Source: Cordylochernes scorpioides (lineage: Eukaryota; Arthropoda; Arachnida; Pseudoscorpiones; Chernetidae). Taken from it: DNA of 64,000 bases. The notes under the pieces were generated by a model. The model searched no databases. It saw nothing but the letters and a program-made list of their open reading frames with translations, and was not told where the DNA came from. Position 1 is the stretch's first letter; every line of letters begins with the position of its first letter. Location: positions 14,612,454-14,676,453 of the forward strand of contig CP092880.1 in the NCBI GenBank assembly GCA_030710605.1, in the 5' to 3' direction. The position numbers and the translations under genes were made by a program. This document shows positions 42,298 through 52,379 of this stretch, piece after piece.

Positions 42298-42545
42298 ATG
42301 TTTCTTTTATATACAAAACAAACTTCTACTGTCCTTACTGCTATAAAAACATATATTGGGAGGGCTTGGTTCATCGGTGGTGAACTCTTCCAGCGGTTTC
42401 GCCAATTTAATCTACCAGACCGCTTATTTAGAGCTCTAATACTGTATTGGACGGTTCTGCTTATATACGCAGCACTGAAGGGTGGAATCTCAGAAATGGT
42501 TTTCAAGAAAACTATGGACATAAGCTTATAGGACAGTAGAATTGC
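42298..42545 (-). repeat. Family A repeat, copy A4
   Basis: On the minus strand hairpin 1 is intact (AGCGGT/ACCGCT), TGGT/ACCA is intact, and TTGGC faces ACCAA. The core box is mutated to CCGATGA. Terminal inverted repeats TCTACTGTCCTATAAG and AAGGACAGTAGAAG are clear. Confidence 0.7.
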
Positions 42546-42649
42546 ATATATATATTTGCATCAAACAATTCTCTTCCGCAAACAATAAGGACAAGTTAGG
42601 CATAAATTAATACAAAGCAATAACGCGCCATCTATACATATAAAATGAA

Positions 42650-42800
42650 CAGATTCTTATACACAATACAAACTTCTACTGTCCTTACTGCGATGAAAAC
42701 ATATATTTGGAGGGCTTTGCACATAAATGATGAACCCTCCAAGCGGATTCGCCAATTTAATCCACCAGATAGCTTTTTAGAGCTCTAATTTAAAATGTAT
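42650..42800 (-). repeat. Family A repeat, copy A5 (degenerate)
   Basis: Minus-strand family blocks (GAGCTCTAAAAAGC, TTGGCGAATCCGCT, CTTACTGCGATG complement) are present. The CTGATGA box is lost. Confidence 0.6.
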
Positions 42801-43075
42801 TTCTATCTTCACTCCTTAATGCTTATATCCATAGTTTATTTTGCCAATAGTCCCCCTAGATGTACTAGAAATAAATGGAAAAAAAATATCCCAATACAAT
42901 ATTAGAGCTTTATGGTAATTAAACTGAAGAAAGCACTGAGAGGGTTCACCACTGATGAGCCAAGCTCTTCTATTATATTTATTATTGAAGTAAAGGAAGT
43001 ATAAAATTGTTTTATTCGTAAAAATAACAATACGCGCATTAATTTACTTACATTTTAAAATAATAGATGGCGCGA
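42800..43075 (+). repeat. Family A repeat, copy A6 (degenerate)
   Basis: Contains ATTAGAGCTT, GAGGGTTCACCACTGATGAG and CCAAGCTC. GAAA is kept, but hairpin 1 and the TTGGC strand are lost. Confidence 0.6.
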
Positions 43076-43100
43076 TATATCAGATTTAGAAAAGTTTGCT

Positions 43101-43400
43101 TGGGTCGGTGGAAGGATGGTCTAAACCGTTGGTTTTCGACCGCTACGACCCGGGATCGTATCCCGCATTAGGCATTTTTTTCTGACAAAAAAAAATGCTC
43201 CAATGGCCCCCGATTCTTGCAAAAGTCCAACCCCACTAGCGAATGCAAGTAACCAAACGTGGCTCTGGCACATTTGTAAGTGCAAAGTCGAACTGCTTTT
43301 CACATGTGTAGACATGTGGTGAACTTACAGTAAAAGCAGTCGCCTTCTTCTACCCACCATGATTATCATGGCCTGTACCACGTGTACTAGGGATAAGCAA
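43101..43400 (+). mobile_element. tRNA-derived SINE (family B) with 11-bp target duplication
   Basis: Flanked by AAAAGTTTGCT (43090-43100 and 43401-43411), perfect. Head GGGTCGGTGGAAGGATGG. The B box is mutated to GGGATCGTATCC. Confidence 0.92.
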
Positions 43401-43699
43401 AAAAGTTTGCTCATCCCCAATTAACCCAAGCCCCATTGCATTAAAACAAGAAAAACGCCAATTAATTCAATCAACGACCTAATTAAAAGATTCATTATTA
43501 TTCTATTGCGCTATAAATTATTGAGTTTTTGGAACTAAACACGTTGTCCCCTCAACATTGGATAGTGTTCCACTCAAATTTAATTTACCTTTGCCAAATA
43601 ATTAACAACTCTTCCCTTAAAATCAATAAAATGCGTGAATAGTATTTTTTTTCGTAGCAAAGCCAATGGATTCAAATGACTAAATGAGCCATAATATTA

Positions 43700-43788
43700 T
43701 GTAGAGGTGAAGCAATGAAGCCAGGGTAGGTGATCTACGGTGGAGGAAGCGGTGTCGTCGTAAAGAACCATAGGAGACACGCGCGACA
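43700..43788 (+). repeat. LTR-like fragment
   Basis: Begins TGTAGAGGTG and ends GCGCGACA, with ATATTA on both sides. Resembles 1157-1228. Confidence 0.35.
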
Positions 43789-43863
43789 ATATTATTGAAA
43801 CGCATCGCAATTTCAGTTTATCAAGTGGTCTAATGTAAGAAAATAAACGAATAAAGAAAACGA

Positions 43864-43998
43864 TTTTTTTTCTTATCCCTAGTACACGTGGTACAGGCCA
43901 TGGTAATCATGGTGGGTAGAAGTTGGCTTCTGCTTTTACCATAAGTGCACCACATGTCTGCACATGGGAAAAGCAGTTCAACTTTACACTTACAAAAT
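43864..43998 (-). mobile_element. SINE family B, 3' half
   Basis: Minus-strand tail and body (CTAGGGATAAG, ACCACGTGTAC) without the tRNA head: a 5'-truncated copy. Confidence 0.75.
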
Positions 43999-44039
43999 AA
44001 AGCGATAGGTTCCATTAGTGCTTGGCTAGTGTCTTTCAA

Positions 44040-44110
44040 CATAGCGCTCTTTATCATACGGCCTGTTGAAGGACACTTGGTCCGAAACCTAGCCATTCCT
44101 AAATTACTAA
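44040..44110 (+). ncRNA. Degenerate hammerhead-like motif of Penelope type
   Basis: 44061-44089 reads CTGTTGAA, GGAC-ACTTG-GTCC, GAAAC. Stem II and GAAA are perfect; the box CTGTTGA has one change from CTGATGA (U for the invariant A6). No convincing stem I/III or cleavage site is paired, so activity is unlikely. Confidence 0.4.
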
Positions 44111-44650
44111 AAATTGTATCGGGGCTTCAAGTAATATTTAATCTCCTCAGCGGCGAAGTACGCGATCTACGTTTTCTTCGTAGATCACGAAATACGTGGT
44201 GTCGCTGGAGACCCGCTGGTGATTCTCCACCAAACTCTGCAGCGGTGGTAGAGGCGCCATATTCTTTGTACATAGTATCATGTATATTATATTTTTTTAA
44301 ATAGTGCAGACTGTGTACTTTGTATGTATTGACAAGATGTCAATAAAATTATTTTAATTGTCAAGTAATATTTAATTGTTGAGATAATTTGATCTTTTAC
44401 CATATCTGATGTACTATTACTTTATATTTAGTCATGAGTCATAAATAAATTGTTTGCCATATTCTCTCCGTTGTGAAATTACTTTCCGAGACTAGGTACC
44501 TAGGTTTTAAATATTCATGGGAACATGGGCGTTGGTTGACAATGTCCACTTTGTGATGACCACTGGGAATAGCCAAGGTTATTGGAGTGCATGCAATAAC
44601 ATCACAATATACTCCTTTTGTGTTTTTCTTTATAACTTACTATTTTATAT

Positions 44651-45191
44651 CAACAACAACAACCTTTATTTAGACACTATTGTCTTACAAGGGGATTCCC
44701 CTAAAAGGTTATATATATACATGAGTGAGGAGGAAAAGCAATTTAGAGGGGAGGGGGAGAAATTGGCCGTTGTCTGTGGAGTTGAGCACTTCTTCCTTCA
44801 TTTTATCAATCGCTTTGAACAATTTTAAATATTTATGAACAAATGTTTTATCCAGCAGGAGAGTAGTAAAATTTTATATACATGTTGTCCATTGTAGTGA
44901 GTTAGCCCCGATATTTCGTGAATTTCCAGTCTCTTTTAATGTAGAAATGGGTAACGGAATAGATAATGGACCAAATTGTCTTGGATGACGGCATTGCAGA
45001 AGTAGAAATTTAAAGGGTCGCTGTTCCAAAATCCCGTGATATCCTCGGGGAAAAATAGCCATAGAATCCTTTGACGGGTTATAAATCGTTTAATTTTCAA
45101 TGGTGTTTGATAGTAAGTAGTCCTCCGTCATAAAGGAGCTACTTAGAGATTGGTAGTGAATAAAATAAGTTGAGTTTTGTATCTTAGCTCT
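44651..45191 (-). mobile_element. 5'-truncated LINE with 15-bp target duplication
   Basis: Flanked by CTTACTATTTTATAT (44636-44650 and 45192-45206). On the minus strand it ends AATAAAGGTTGTTGTTGTTG, like the full-length LINE at 26416. The interior includes a frame (GYHGILEQRPFKFLLL) that I take for a decayed ORF2 C-terminus. Confidence 0.85.
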
Positions 45192-45297
45192 CTTACTATT
45201 TTATATAACGCTCTATAAAAAAAACAGAGAGTAAATTCCGATACCATTTTAAAATGTTCAACTAATAAATTATTTATAATATTTGTCTAATTAACAT

Positions 45298-45735
45298 ATG
45301 TATGTGTTCAGGTTACATCCAAATTTGATTCAGAAAATGCCCTACCTCGATATTAAAGAAATAATTAAAATTGTCGAACTCTATTATCAACATGGTAGTT
45401 TCACAACTCTACGACGTCAATGGTCAAATCATTCTGAGTCTTCTGCACCTTCTAAATCAACCGTAACAAGAATAATTGAAAATTTTGAAACTACCGGTAG
45501 TGTGGCTGATCTCCCTAGATATGGAAGACCACACTCTGCTACCTGTGATACTAATATAAACCTAGTTAAAACATCTTTAGAATCTAGTCCTCAAGAATCA
45601 ACAAGGAGGTTGTCTCAAGAGCTAAAAATACCCAGAACCTCCATCCAAAGAATGCTAAAAAGCCTTGGTTACAAGCCCTATATTCCTAAATTAATTCATG
45701 CACTTCATGAAGATTATTGGAATAGAAAGATCTCA
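45298..45735 (+). CDS. Transposase N-terminal domain (DUF4817-type HTH), truncated
   Basis: Probable start MPYLDIKEI at 45337. Motifs: EIIKIVELYYQHGSFTTLRR, SAPSKSTVTRIIENFETTGS, DLPRYGRP, STRRLSQELKIPRTSIQRML, LHEDYWNRK. This is a double helix-turn-helix DNA-binding region found at the N-terminus of an IS630-like transposase family common in arthropods. The catalytic domain is missing because sequence switches to the inverted mariner at about 45735. The remaining frame is undamaged, which is unusual for this window. Confidence 0.8.
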
Positions 45736-46990
45736 AAATAATCACCGTCGCTATCTATACACTTTTTCCATCTTTTTTTCCAGATATCAAAACACCTCTG
45801 AAAATCCTCACCTTTCAAGCTTTTCAAAATATTCTTCGTATTTTCTTTTATATCAGGTATTGAGTTAAATCGATATATCCTTTTAAGACTCTTTTAATTT
45901 TAGGGTAAAGTAAAAAATTCGTTGGGAGCTAGTTCAGAAGAATAGGGTGGCTGGGGCAGTAAAGCAATTCCGTGTTTAGCCAAATAGAGTTGTACAGTGA
46001 CGGCCGTATGTGGCTGTGCGTTGTCATGATGCAAGAAAAAAATTTTCTGAGCCATTTTTCGGTCGTTTCTGACACACAGCCTCCCTTTAATGTCATAATA
46101 CATCAAGATAGTAATGTTGATTAATGGTCTGACCCTCGGGCATGAATTCATAGTGTACCAATCCCTTTACATCACAGAAGGTGATAAGAAGACACTTAAG
46201 CTTCGATTTGATCATTCTTGCTTTCTTGAATCTTGGTTCTCCAGGCTCTAGCCACTGGCTTGATTGTCTTTTACTCTCGGGATCATATCCTTAAACCCAT
46301 GTTTCATCTCCCGTGATAACATTTTCGAGCCAATGGGGATCAGAATTAAACATTTCGACCATGTTTTCACACGTTTCTTTGCGATGCTCTTTCTGCTCAT
46401 TCGTTAAGAGATGTAGGACAAATTTAGCCGGGGATCGTTTAAGATGCAGATCATTCTTTATAATGGTTTGGCATGTTCCAAAAGAGATATCCAAGTCTTC
46501 TAATAGCTCTCTGATAGTTATTCTTAGGTTTTCTTTGATCGATGACTTGATTTTGAGCGCATTTTCGGGGTTTCTTATCGAAAAAGTCTGCCAGTATGTA
46601 GATCATCCTTGACGCTTGTTCGACCAGCTTTAAATCGTGAAAACCATTCAAATGTCCTCGATTGTGATAAAGTATCTTCTTTAAAAGCCTGCTTCAACAT
46701 TTGGAATGATTCGGAAGCTGTTTTCCCTAATTTAAAGTAAAATCTATGCAGACTCGCTGTTTTTCAATACAGTCCATACTGAAGTTAGAAAATGTTCTGA
46801 TATACTAAACGTTATAAATTCGAAAAAACGTGAGCGCGTGCGTCTGTGTGATCAATTTATTTTTACATGTTGATAAATGTTTTATATATAAGGTCCTTAT
46901 AAAATTATTTCATTATTTCAAATATTTTACGTGATCCATTCTCATTCCTGGAAATTATTGATATCACGTTATATATATCATTTTTTATTC
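45733..46990 (-). pseudogene. mariner (DD34D) transposase, copy 1, dead
   Basis: Minus-strand pieces: an HTH region around 46490-46720 (frame-broken), GTCQTIIKNDLHLKRSPAKF, VITGDETWV (first Asp, about 46300), FLHHDNAQPHTAV (second Asp), PYSSELAPNEF (third Asp changed to Glu). Several frame breaks. The 3' end abuts the DUF4817 frame directly, with no terminal repeat or TA visible. Confidence 0.85.
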
Positions 46991-47234
46991 TTTTTTAAAA
47001 CTATTAACTCGAAGTCTATAAAAAATGTTTTGTTTTTTTTTTCAGAAATTCATAATATACTATTTTCCGAATCCACCCCATAACCTCCAAATGAAGATAT
47101 CACCTCTGAATAGCAAAGTCGATAAACACTCGCAATGGAGGTCCGCACTGATTCTGCATTCAAATAACTGTAAACACTCGAAGTATTTTATTTTATTTTA
47201 ATTCTTATTCTATTGTGGCAATTCAATGTTAATA

Positions 47235-47285
47235 TATACCTCTGTAGAAGGTCTTTTTCGTTCCCGAAAGCTAGAGATATATATA
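47235..47285 (+). repeat. Penelope-type hammerhead-half motif
   Basis: CTGTAGAAGGTC, loop, CCCGAAAGCTAG. Same arrangement as 31749 and 32330, with a mispaired stem. Confidence 0.35.
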
Positions 47286-47289
47286 AATA

Positions 47290-48015
47290 AATGATTTGTA
47301 GAAAAGAAACTTTTTCCTGGAGACCTAATGTTTGTATTTTAATTTTAAAAATGTTTTTTATTCGCCATTTCTCTACCTTGGATATTTTCGATAAATATGG
47401 TATTACTGTAGAATATCTTTGTGATTAATGATAGTTTGTGTTTTATTTCTTAATATTTGTAATCATTATATTGTATAAAAATTCTATTTCAAAATCGTAT
47501 TTTACGAAATCCTGTGGACAAAATTCTCATCATTCCATGTCAGATTGTGTGTGTCTGTCCTCAATTGTGTTAATTGTTATCTTTCCTTTCAATATCTGTC
47601 CCTTGACAGACAACAATAACAACAAAATATTTTTGTTAAGACATCTCAGTTTACATAGACTCGTGCCAGAGTTTATATAAATGGGAATAATTTTAATAAA
47701 CTATTCAAAATAATAAAATATACTCGCCTACTTCATTTAAAATTAAACGTGCTTCTCTGTGAAATATTAATCTATTTTATTTGGCGAGAGAATTTGATGA
47801 TTTCATATATAATTATCGTCATAATCACTGTTAATACTATAGATTAAACTTTTAAAATATAATATTATACACATATATTAATATTATAAAATAAATGAAG
47901 CTTCCAGGGTTAAGTTTCTTGTACAACTTTTATTTTCAAGCTTACGGACTTGTCAGTCATTCAACAGTATTATCACTTTAACAATTTAATATTGAATACA
48001 TTTTTTATATATACG
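47290..48015. other. No recognisable feature
   Basis: Very AT-rich sequence without recognisable coding. Around 47915-47955 there is CAACTTTTATTTTCAAGC, possibly another worn terminal repeat. Confidence 0.45.
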
Positions 48016-48019
48016 TTTT

Positions 48020-48120
48020 TATATTCATAGTTTAATACACATATTAATACCTTGATAAAGGTTGGCGTTCAGCTAACTGAAATATTAGTAAAATAAATGA
48101 TATTTTGAGCCAATATGTGC
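48020..48120 (+). repeat. Penelope-type terminal repeat fragment with stem-loop
   Basis: CTTGATAAAGGTTGGC-GTTCA-GCTAACTGAAATATTAG. Pairing GGTTGGC with GCTAACT is retained. The counterpart at 58112 has GGTTGGC/GCCAGCC, so the helix is kept by compensatory or wobble changes. Confidence 0.5.
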
Positions 48121-48888
48121 CTTTTTAATTTATTATTTTTTATAGATTGCTCTATTTAAAAAAAAAATACATATATTAATTCTCTAATTTAAAAGGTATA
48201 AGATTATATATATATATTTAAAAAAGAGAGAAAATGTAAAGGAATTTAAAATTAAAATGCATATGCCGAGGGATTAAAACCAAAATCAATTTATTATTTT
48301 TAATAAATAAGAGGTTTATAGAAATAGTCACAGAATAATACGCTAGGGATTTGTCATAGCGTATCAAACGATTTAGAAGCAGGAAAGTAAATATTTTACC
48401 GCCATTATTTTTCCTCAGGTCATAATAAAGTTGTCTGTGAAAATTAATTTACGTATATTTTTTCTCGTTTATTATATTTTTATGTTCAATTAATATTATG
48501 TATCTCTTATATATTGTCTATATATTTATTTTTAATATTTATAGAGAAATAATATTTAATAGAAAATATATATGTATATATAATGTTTTTTTTATTAATT
48601 AACTGAAAATTATACAATAAAAAGCATTTTTAAAATGTCTAAATATTTAAACTCCCATTTATATATATATATAATTTAATGAATAAATAAATAATATATT
48701 TACAATATAATTTTGAAAAAAAAATTAATAATGGCATGTTTTAAGGTTTTCAAATCAAAAATATGATTAAATAATATATATATTTTTTCAAACAACATCT
48801 AAAACCTCGCCTAAAAATGAAAATGTTGTTATTAAAGTGTAAATTGTTGTTATTAAAAAGAAAAAAATGTTGTCAATAAAGTGGAAAC

Positions 48889-49035
48889 GCGTTCGTGAAT
48901 GGCTTTTCTTGATTTATCACGAAATTGGGTTGGCCAAATATCACGGAGCAAGTTGAATAAACGTTTAGTTTATTTTTGCTCCACTAGATGGCGCTCTGCC
49001 ATCTAAAAAGCGCATGTGCTTTTGGTCAGGATATG
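48889..49035 (+). repeat. Family C terminal repeat, starting inside the hammerhead
   Basis: Begins GGAAACGCGTTCGTGAATGG, so only the GAAA, stem III and downstream part of the ribozyme is present, then the usual family C blocks to TTGGTCAGGATATG. Confidence 0.65.
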
Positions 49036-49046
49036 TTTTCTTTATA

Positions 49047-49047
<1 letters not shown>

Positions 49048-49117
<70 letters not shown>
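49048..49117. repeat. (TA)n microsatellite
   Basis: About 35 consecutive TA units directly after a family C copy. Confidence 0.95.
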
Positions 49118-49118
<1 letters not shown>

Positions 49119-49799
49119 TTCAAAATTGAATATAATTATTAATTTCAATAAAGTTGTTAAGAAAAAAATTAGTTCCTCTTACTGTAAGAATATCGACGCA
49201 ATTGAAGAAAGCACTAACTTACGCGCATAATGTTTATTTTGAAACTATAAAGACCCTTACAGAAGAAAACAAAAGCGATTTAATAGCAATATTGACAGAA
49301 TTTGATGGAAAGGCCTGTATTGTGATACACACAAAGTAGGAGCTAAAATTACCCCAGTAATAACAAAGAATGTGTTTGACAACTTGCGACAGTTTGTCAG
49401 ACTGTCAAATAGAACCACGATCCATGTGTTGCTTTACTTCGCAAGTTTTTGTTCTCATGGAGAGCTTTGATGTCAATTTGAATCCATTATTTCTTTTCAG
49501 TCGACTATACAATCTTTTCTATTCAGGATCCATACACCTCCATTCTTCATTTTTATTCACAATTTCTTTTAAAATAGAAATCTATTAGTTATTACTCAGA
49601 AATATTACAACAAATATTCTAATCCTTCGATATAAAAAGTTTAAAGATGTTTATTATATTGTAATGTAGAAAATTAGCGAAGAAACCTATGAATGATACA
49701 CACATAGAAATTTATTTAACGTAAAACTGATTTATAAATTATAAAATACCAGATAGGTAAAGAGAGGTTAAGATTTTAAAAATTAGATAAAATAGAATT

Positions 49800-50231
49800 G
49801 TAACAAAAAGTATTTATTATTTTATTAACAGAGTAGCATTTTTATGTTTATATTGTGGCGAAGAAATAATTAATTATTTAATTTAATATTATTCAATGAA
49901 AATATTTGGAAACAGATTATAAAAATATATATTACTCTGTATTTGTAAAATAATCTTTAAAATATTTCTTTGTTTGTTTATTCAAGATTCTCTAGCTGTA
50001 GATAGTTTTGTTGAGTTGTTGATAATTGTCAACTAGTCGTACTGACGTCATCAATAAATACTTTCACATCTTCAGATATACAAAGACTTGATTTCTACGC
50101 TACAATATTTTGCTCTAATCGGTAAACTTCCCTCATTGCTTATCTTTTTTTATTATTCATAGTTTGTTCTTGCCCTAAATAAAATTGCGGTGTCATCCTG
50201 AAGTTTGTCTTTCCTAATTTTCCACGTGGCG
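49800..50231 (+). mobile_element. Solo LTR, family G, interrupted by family F
   Basis: Left part TGTAACAAAAAG to 49853, right part from about 50109 to CCACGTGGCG. Without the 49854-50104 insert it aligns with the intact copy at 16795-16967. Confidence 0.75.
49854..50104 (+). mobile_element. Solo LTR, family F copy 2, nested in family G
   Basis: 251 bp, TGTGGCGAAG...CTACGCTACA with ATAT at 49850-49853 and 50105-50108. Confidence 0.8.
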
Positions 50232-50234
50232 ATG

Positions 50235-50850
50235 TGAATGAAAAATTATAAATCTGTATATAAAATAATAAATATTTTGAAAAATAGAGAGCTCCTTCTC
50301 TGTGGGAGTTGCGATCCGAACCTTGCAAATCTTTTTGCTACTGACCTGAGTTAATGGATTCCTCGGAGTCTTGGAATTTGTGCCTAGTAGCTTTGAGTCT
50401 TTTTTTCATGCGGCGTGAAGTGCGGCTTCGTCGTTTACTAATCGTGATCTTGTGAGAATAAAATTTATCTATTGTGATTTATGTTGTATGAAAATGTGTA
50501 GTTGAATAAGCTTATGGTTTTCACTTGTTGCAAAATGAATCAATGATGTTTCCTTATGCTTGAATTGAATTGAATATGACGCCTTATTCCAATTTAATTT
50601 ATTGCTTAAAAAAGGGAACAAAGCAAAGAAAGAAATCTACTGTTACTAAACCTATTTGCTAACTAAAATATATTCATAATGTAAACAAAACTAAAGTGAT
50701 GATGATAAAAAGATTGAATATGCATGCTAGAAAATGCTTCAATGAATTTAAGATAACAATAATAATTACAAAATCAAAATATAAATTTAAACATATGTAA
50801 AACATATTTTAAAAATAAAAAGGTCAGATGTTGATATTAAAAACAAATAA
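50235..50850. other. No recognisable feature
   Basis: AT-rich; a short GC-richer part around 50280-50450. No domain or repeat family recognised. Confidence 0.45.
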
Positions 50851-50851
50851 G

Positions 50852-51115
50852 GCATATCCTGGCCAATAACATGAGCTTTTTTTAAATGGCAGAGCGCCAT
50901 CTAGTGGAACAGAATTCAACTAAACGTTGATTTAACCTGTTCTCTGATATTTGGCCAACCCATTTTCATGACGAGAGCCAATAGCCCGAAACGCATTCGT
51001 GGTTGACCAAATATCGTGGAACAGGTTAAATCAACGTTTAGTTGATTTCTGCTACACTAGATGATGCTCTGCCATTTGAAAAAAACATTCATTTCATTGG
51101 TCAGGATATACCTAA
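50852..51115. repeat. Inverted pair of family C repeats around a decayed hammerhead
   Basis: 50852-50965 is a minus-strand family C copy (GGCCAACCCA near its end). From 50966 the plus strand reads TGACGAGAGCC-AATA-GCCCGAAACGCATTCGTGG and continues as a plus-strand copy to 51112. Stem II is AGCC or GCC with GCC. The first two bases of CUGA are changed and the cleavage triplet is AUU, so the ribozyme is probably dead. Confidence 0.65.
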
Positions 51116-51870
51116 TATGTTTTTAATAACAAAACGCCACCTTTTACTTTTTGAATTATTTTTTCACATGTTTAGCGAATATACGCAAGATTGTCTTTAA
51201 ATATCCATTTTTTGATTTCTCAAGGAGTGTCTGTGACTAAAAGATTTTTGGACGTAGAGATGGAGTCTGCACTACGTTTGGAGTCATTTTGTTATGTTTT
51301 GTGTTAATGGAAGCCATAATCGTTCCACCGGATGGCAGTCAAATAACAAGATCGAAAATGTCGCCAGGCTTATTTTTGACAAGACCTGGCCTGGTACCAA
51401 TCTCTTACCATCCCGATTGAACTATTATGGGTACCATTAACATAAAACAAACAAATTGACTTCAATTTGCCTAGCAATTTTAACATAAAATATATCTAAA
51501 AAATCATAAAAGGTTCAGAAAATATATTTATTTTTACTTTTAAAAGTTTGATGAAAAGTTAACATTACTCTGTCTTTTCTCTTTTTCTTCCTTATGTTCC
51601 ACTCATATGACGCGTAACAGTCGAGGCTACAGCGTGAACTTGTTATAACTCAAGTTTTTATTTTTCAAATACACACATTTTTTATACTTTAAGATATAAT
51701 ATTTATCTACTTTCATTCTAACTATTTTTGCTCCTTATTTTATACTAATTTTATTTCATATATTATAGATATAACTCTACCCTCTCTTTAATATATTTAT
51801 TTATATTTTTATATAAAAGTATAAATAGTATATTTAATGACGTTTATTATTATTCCTTTTGTGTATTCTT
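51116..51870. other. No recognisable feature
   Basis: AT-rich with no domain recognised. Confidence 0.45.
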
Positions 51871-51875
51871 AAAAA

Positions 51876-52178
51876 ATGATCAAAGGATAGTCTAAACCAT
51901 TAGTTTTCGACTGCTACGACCCGGGTTCGATTCCCGCATTCGGCACTTTTTTTTATTTAAAAAAAAAGCTTCAATTGCCCCCGAATCTTGCAAAAATCCA
52001 ACCCCACCAGCGAGTGCAAGTAACCAAACGGGGCTCTGGCGCATTTGTAAGTGCAAAGTAGAACTACTTTTCACATGTGTAGACATGTGGTGCACTTACA
52101 GTAAAAAGCAGTCGCCAACTTCTACCCACCATGATTATCATGGCCTGTACCACGTGTACTAGAGATAAGTAAAAAAAA
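51876..52178 (+). mobile_element. tRNA-derived SINE (family B), head slightly truncated
   Basis: Starts within the A-box region (AAGGATAGTCTAAACC), with perfect B box GGTTCGATTCC, body, and tail CTAGAGATAAGT plus A-run. Confidence 0.88.
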
Positions 52179-52184
52179 TCTTAA

Positions 52185-52225
52185 AGAAGATTAGTGATGC
52201 CCGAAAGCTTGAGATAGCATTAATA
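52185..52225 (+). repeat. Penelope-type terminal repeat piece, truncated at the hammerhead-half motif
   Basis: Starts near GATGCCCGAAAGCTTGAGA, that is, within stem II/GAAA, just right of the SINE. The upstream half is absent. Confidence 0.35.
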
Positions 52226-52379
52226 AAAAGAAACACATTTCCAGAATCTTGTTTAATCTATATTTATATCAAATAAATTCACATTAAGAGTATAGATATT
52301 GGCTTAAAAATACAATGGGTATATTCTGATTATTTATAAGTAGCATTAATCAGATTCTGATATAAGTAGCATTGAAAAC

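Noticed and set aside
48988-49230. 80-residue frame through the TA tract
   Set aside because: It is (Tyr-Ile)n from the microsatellite.
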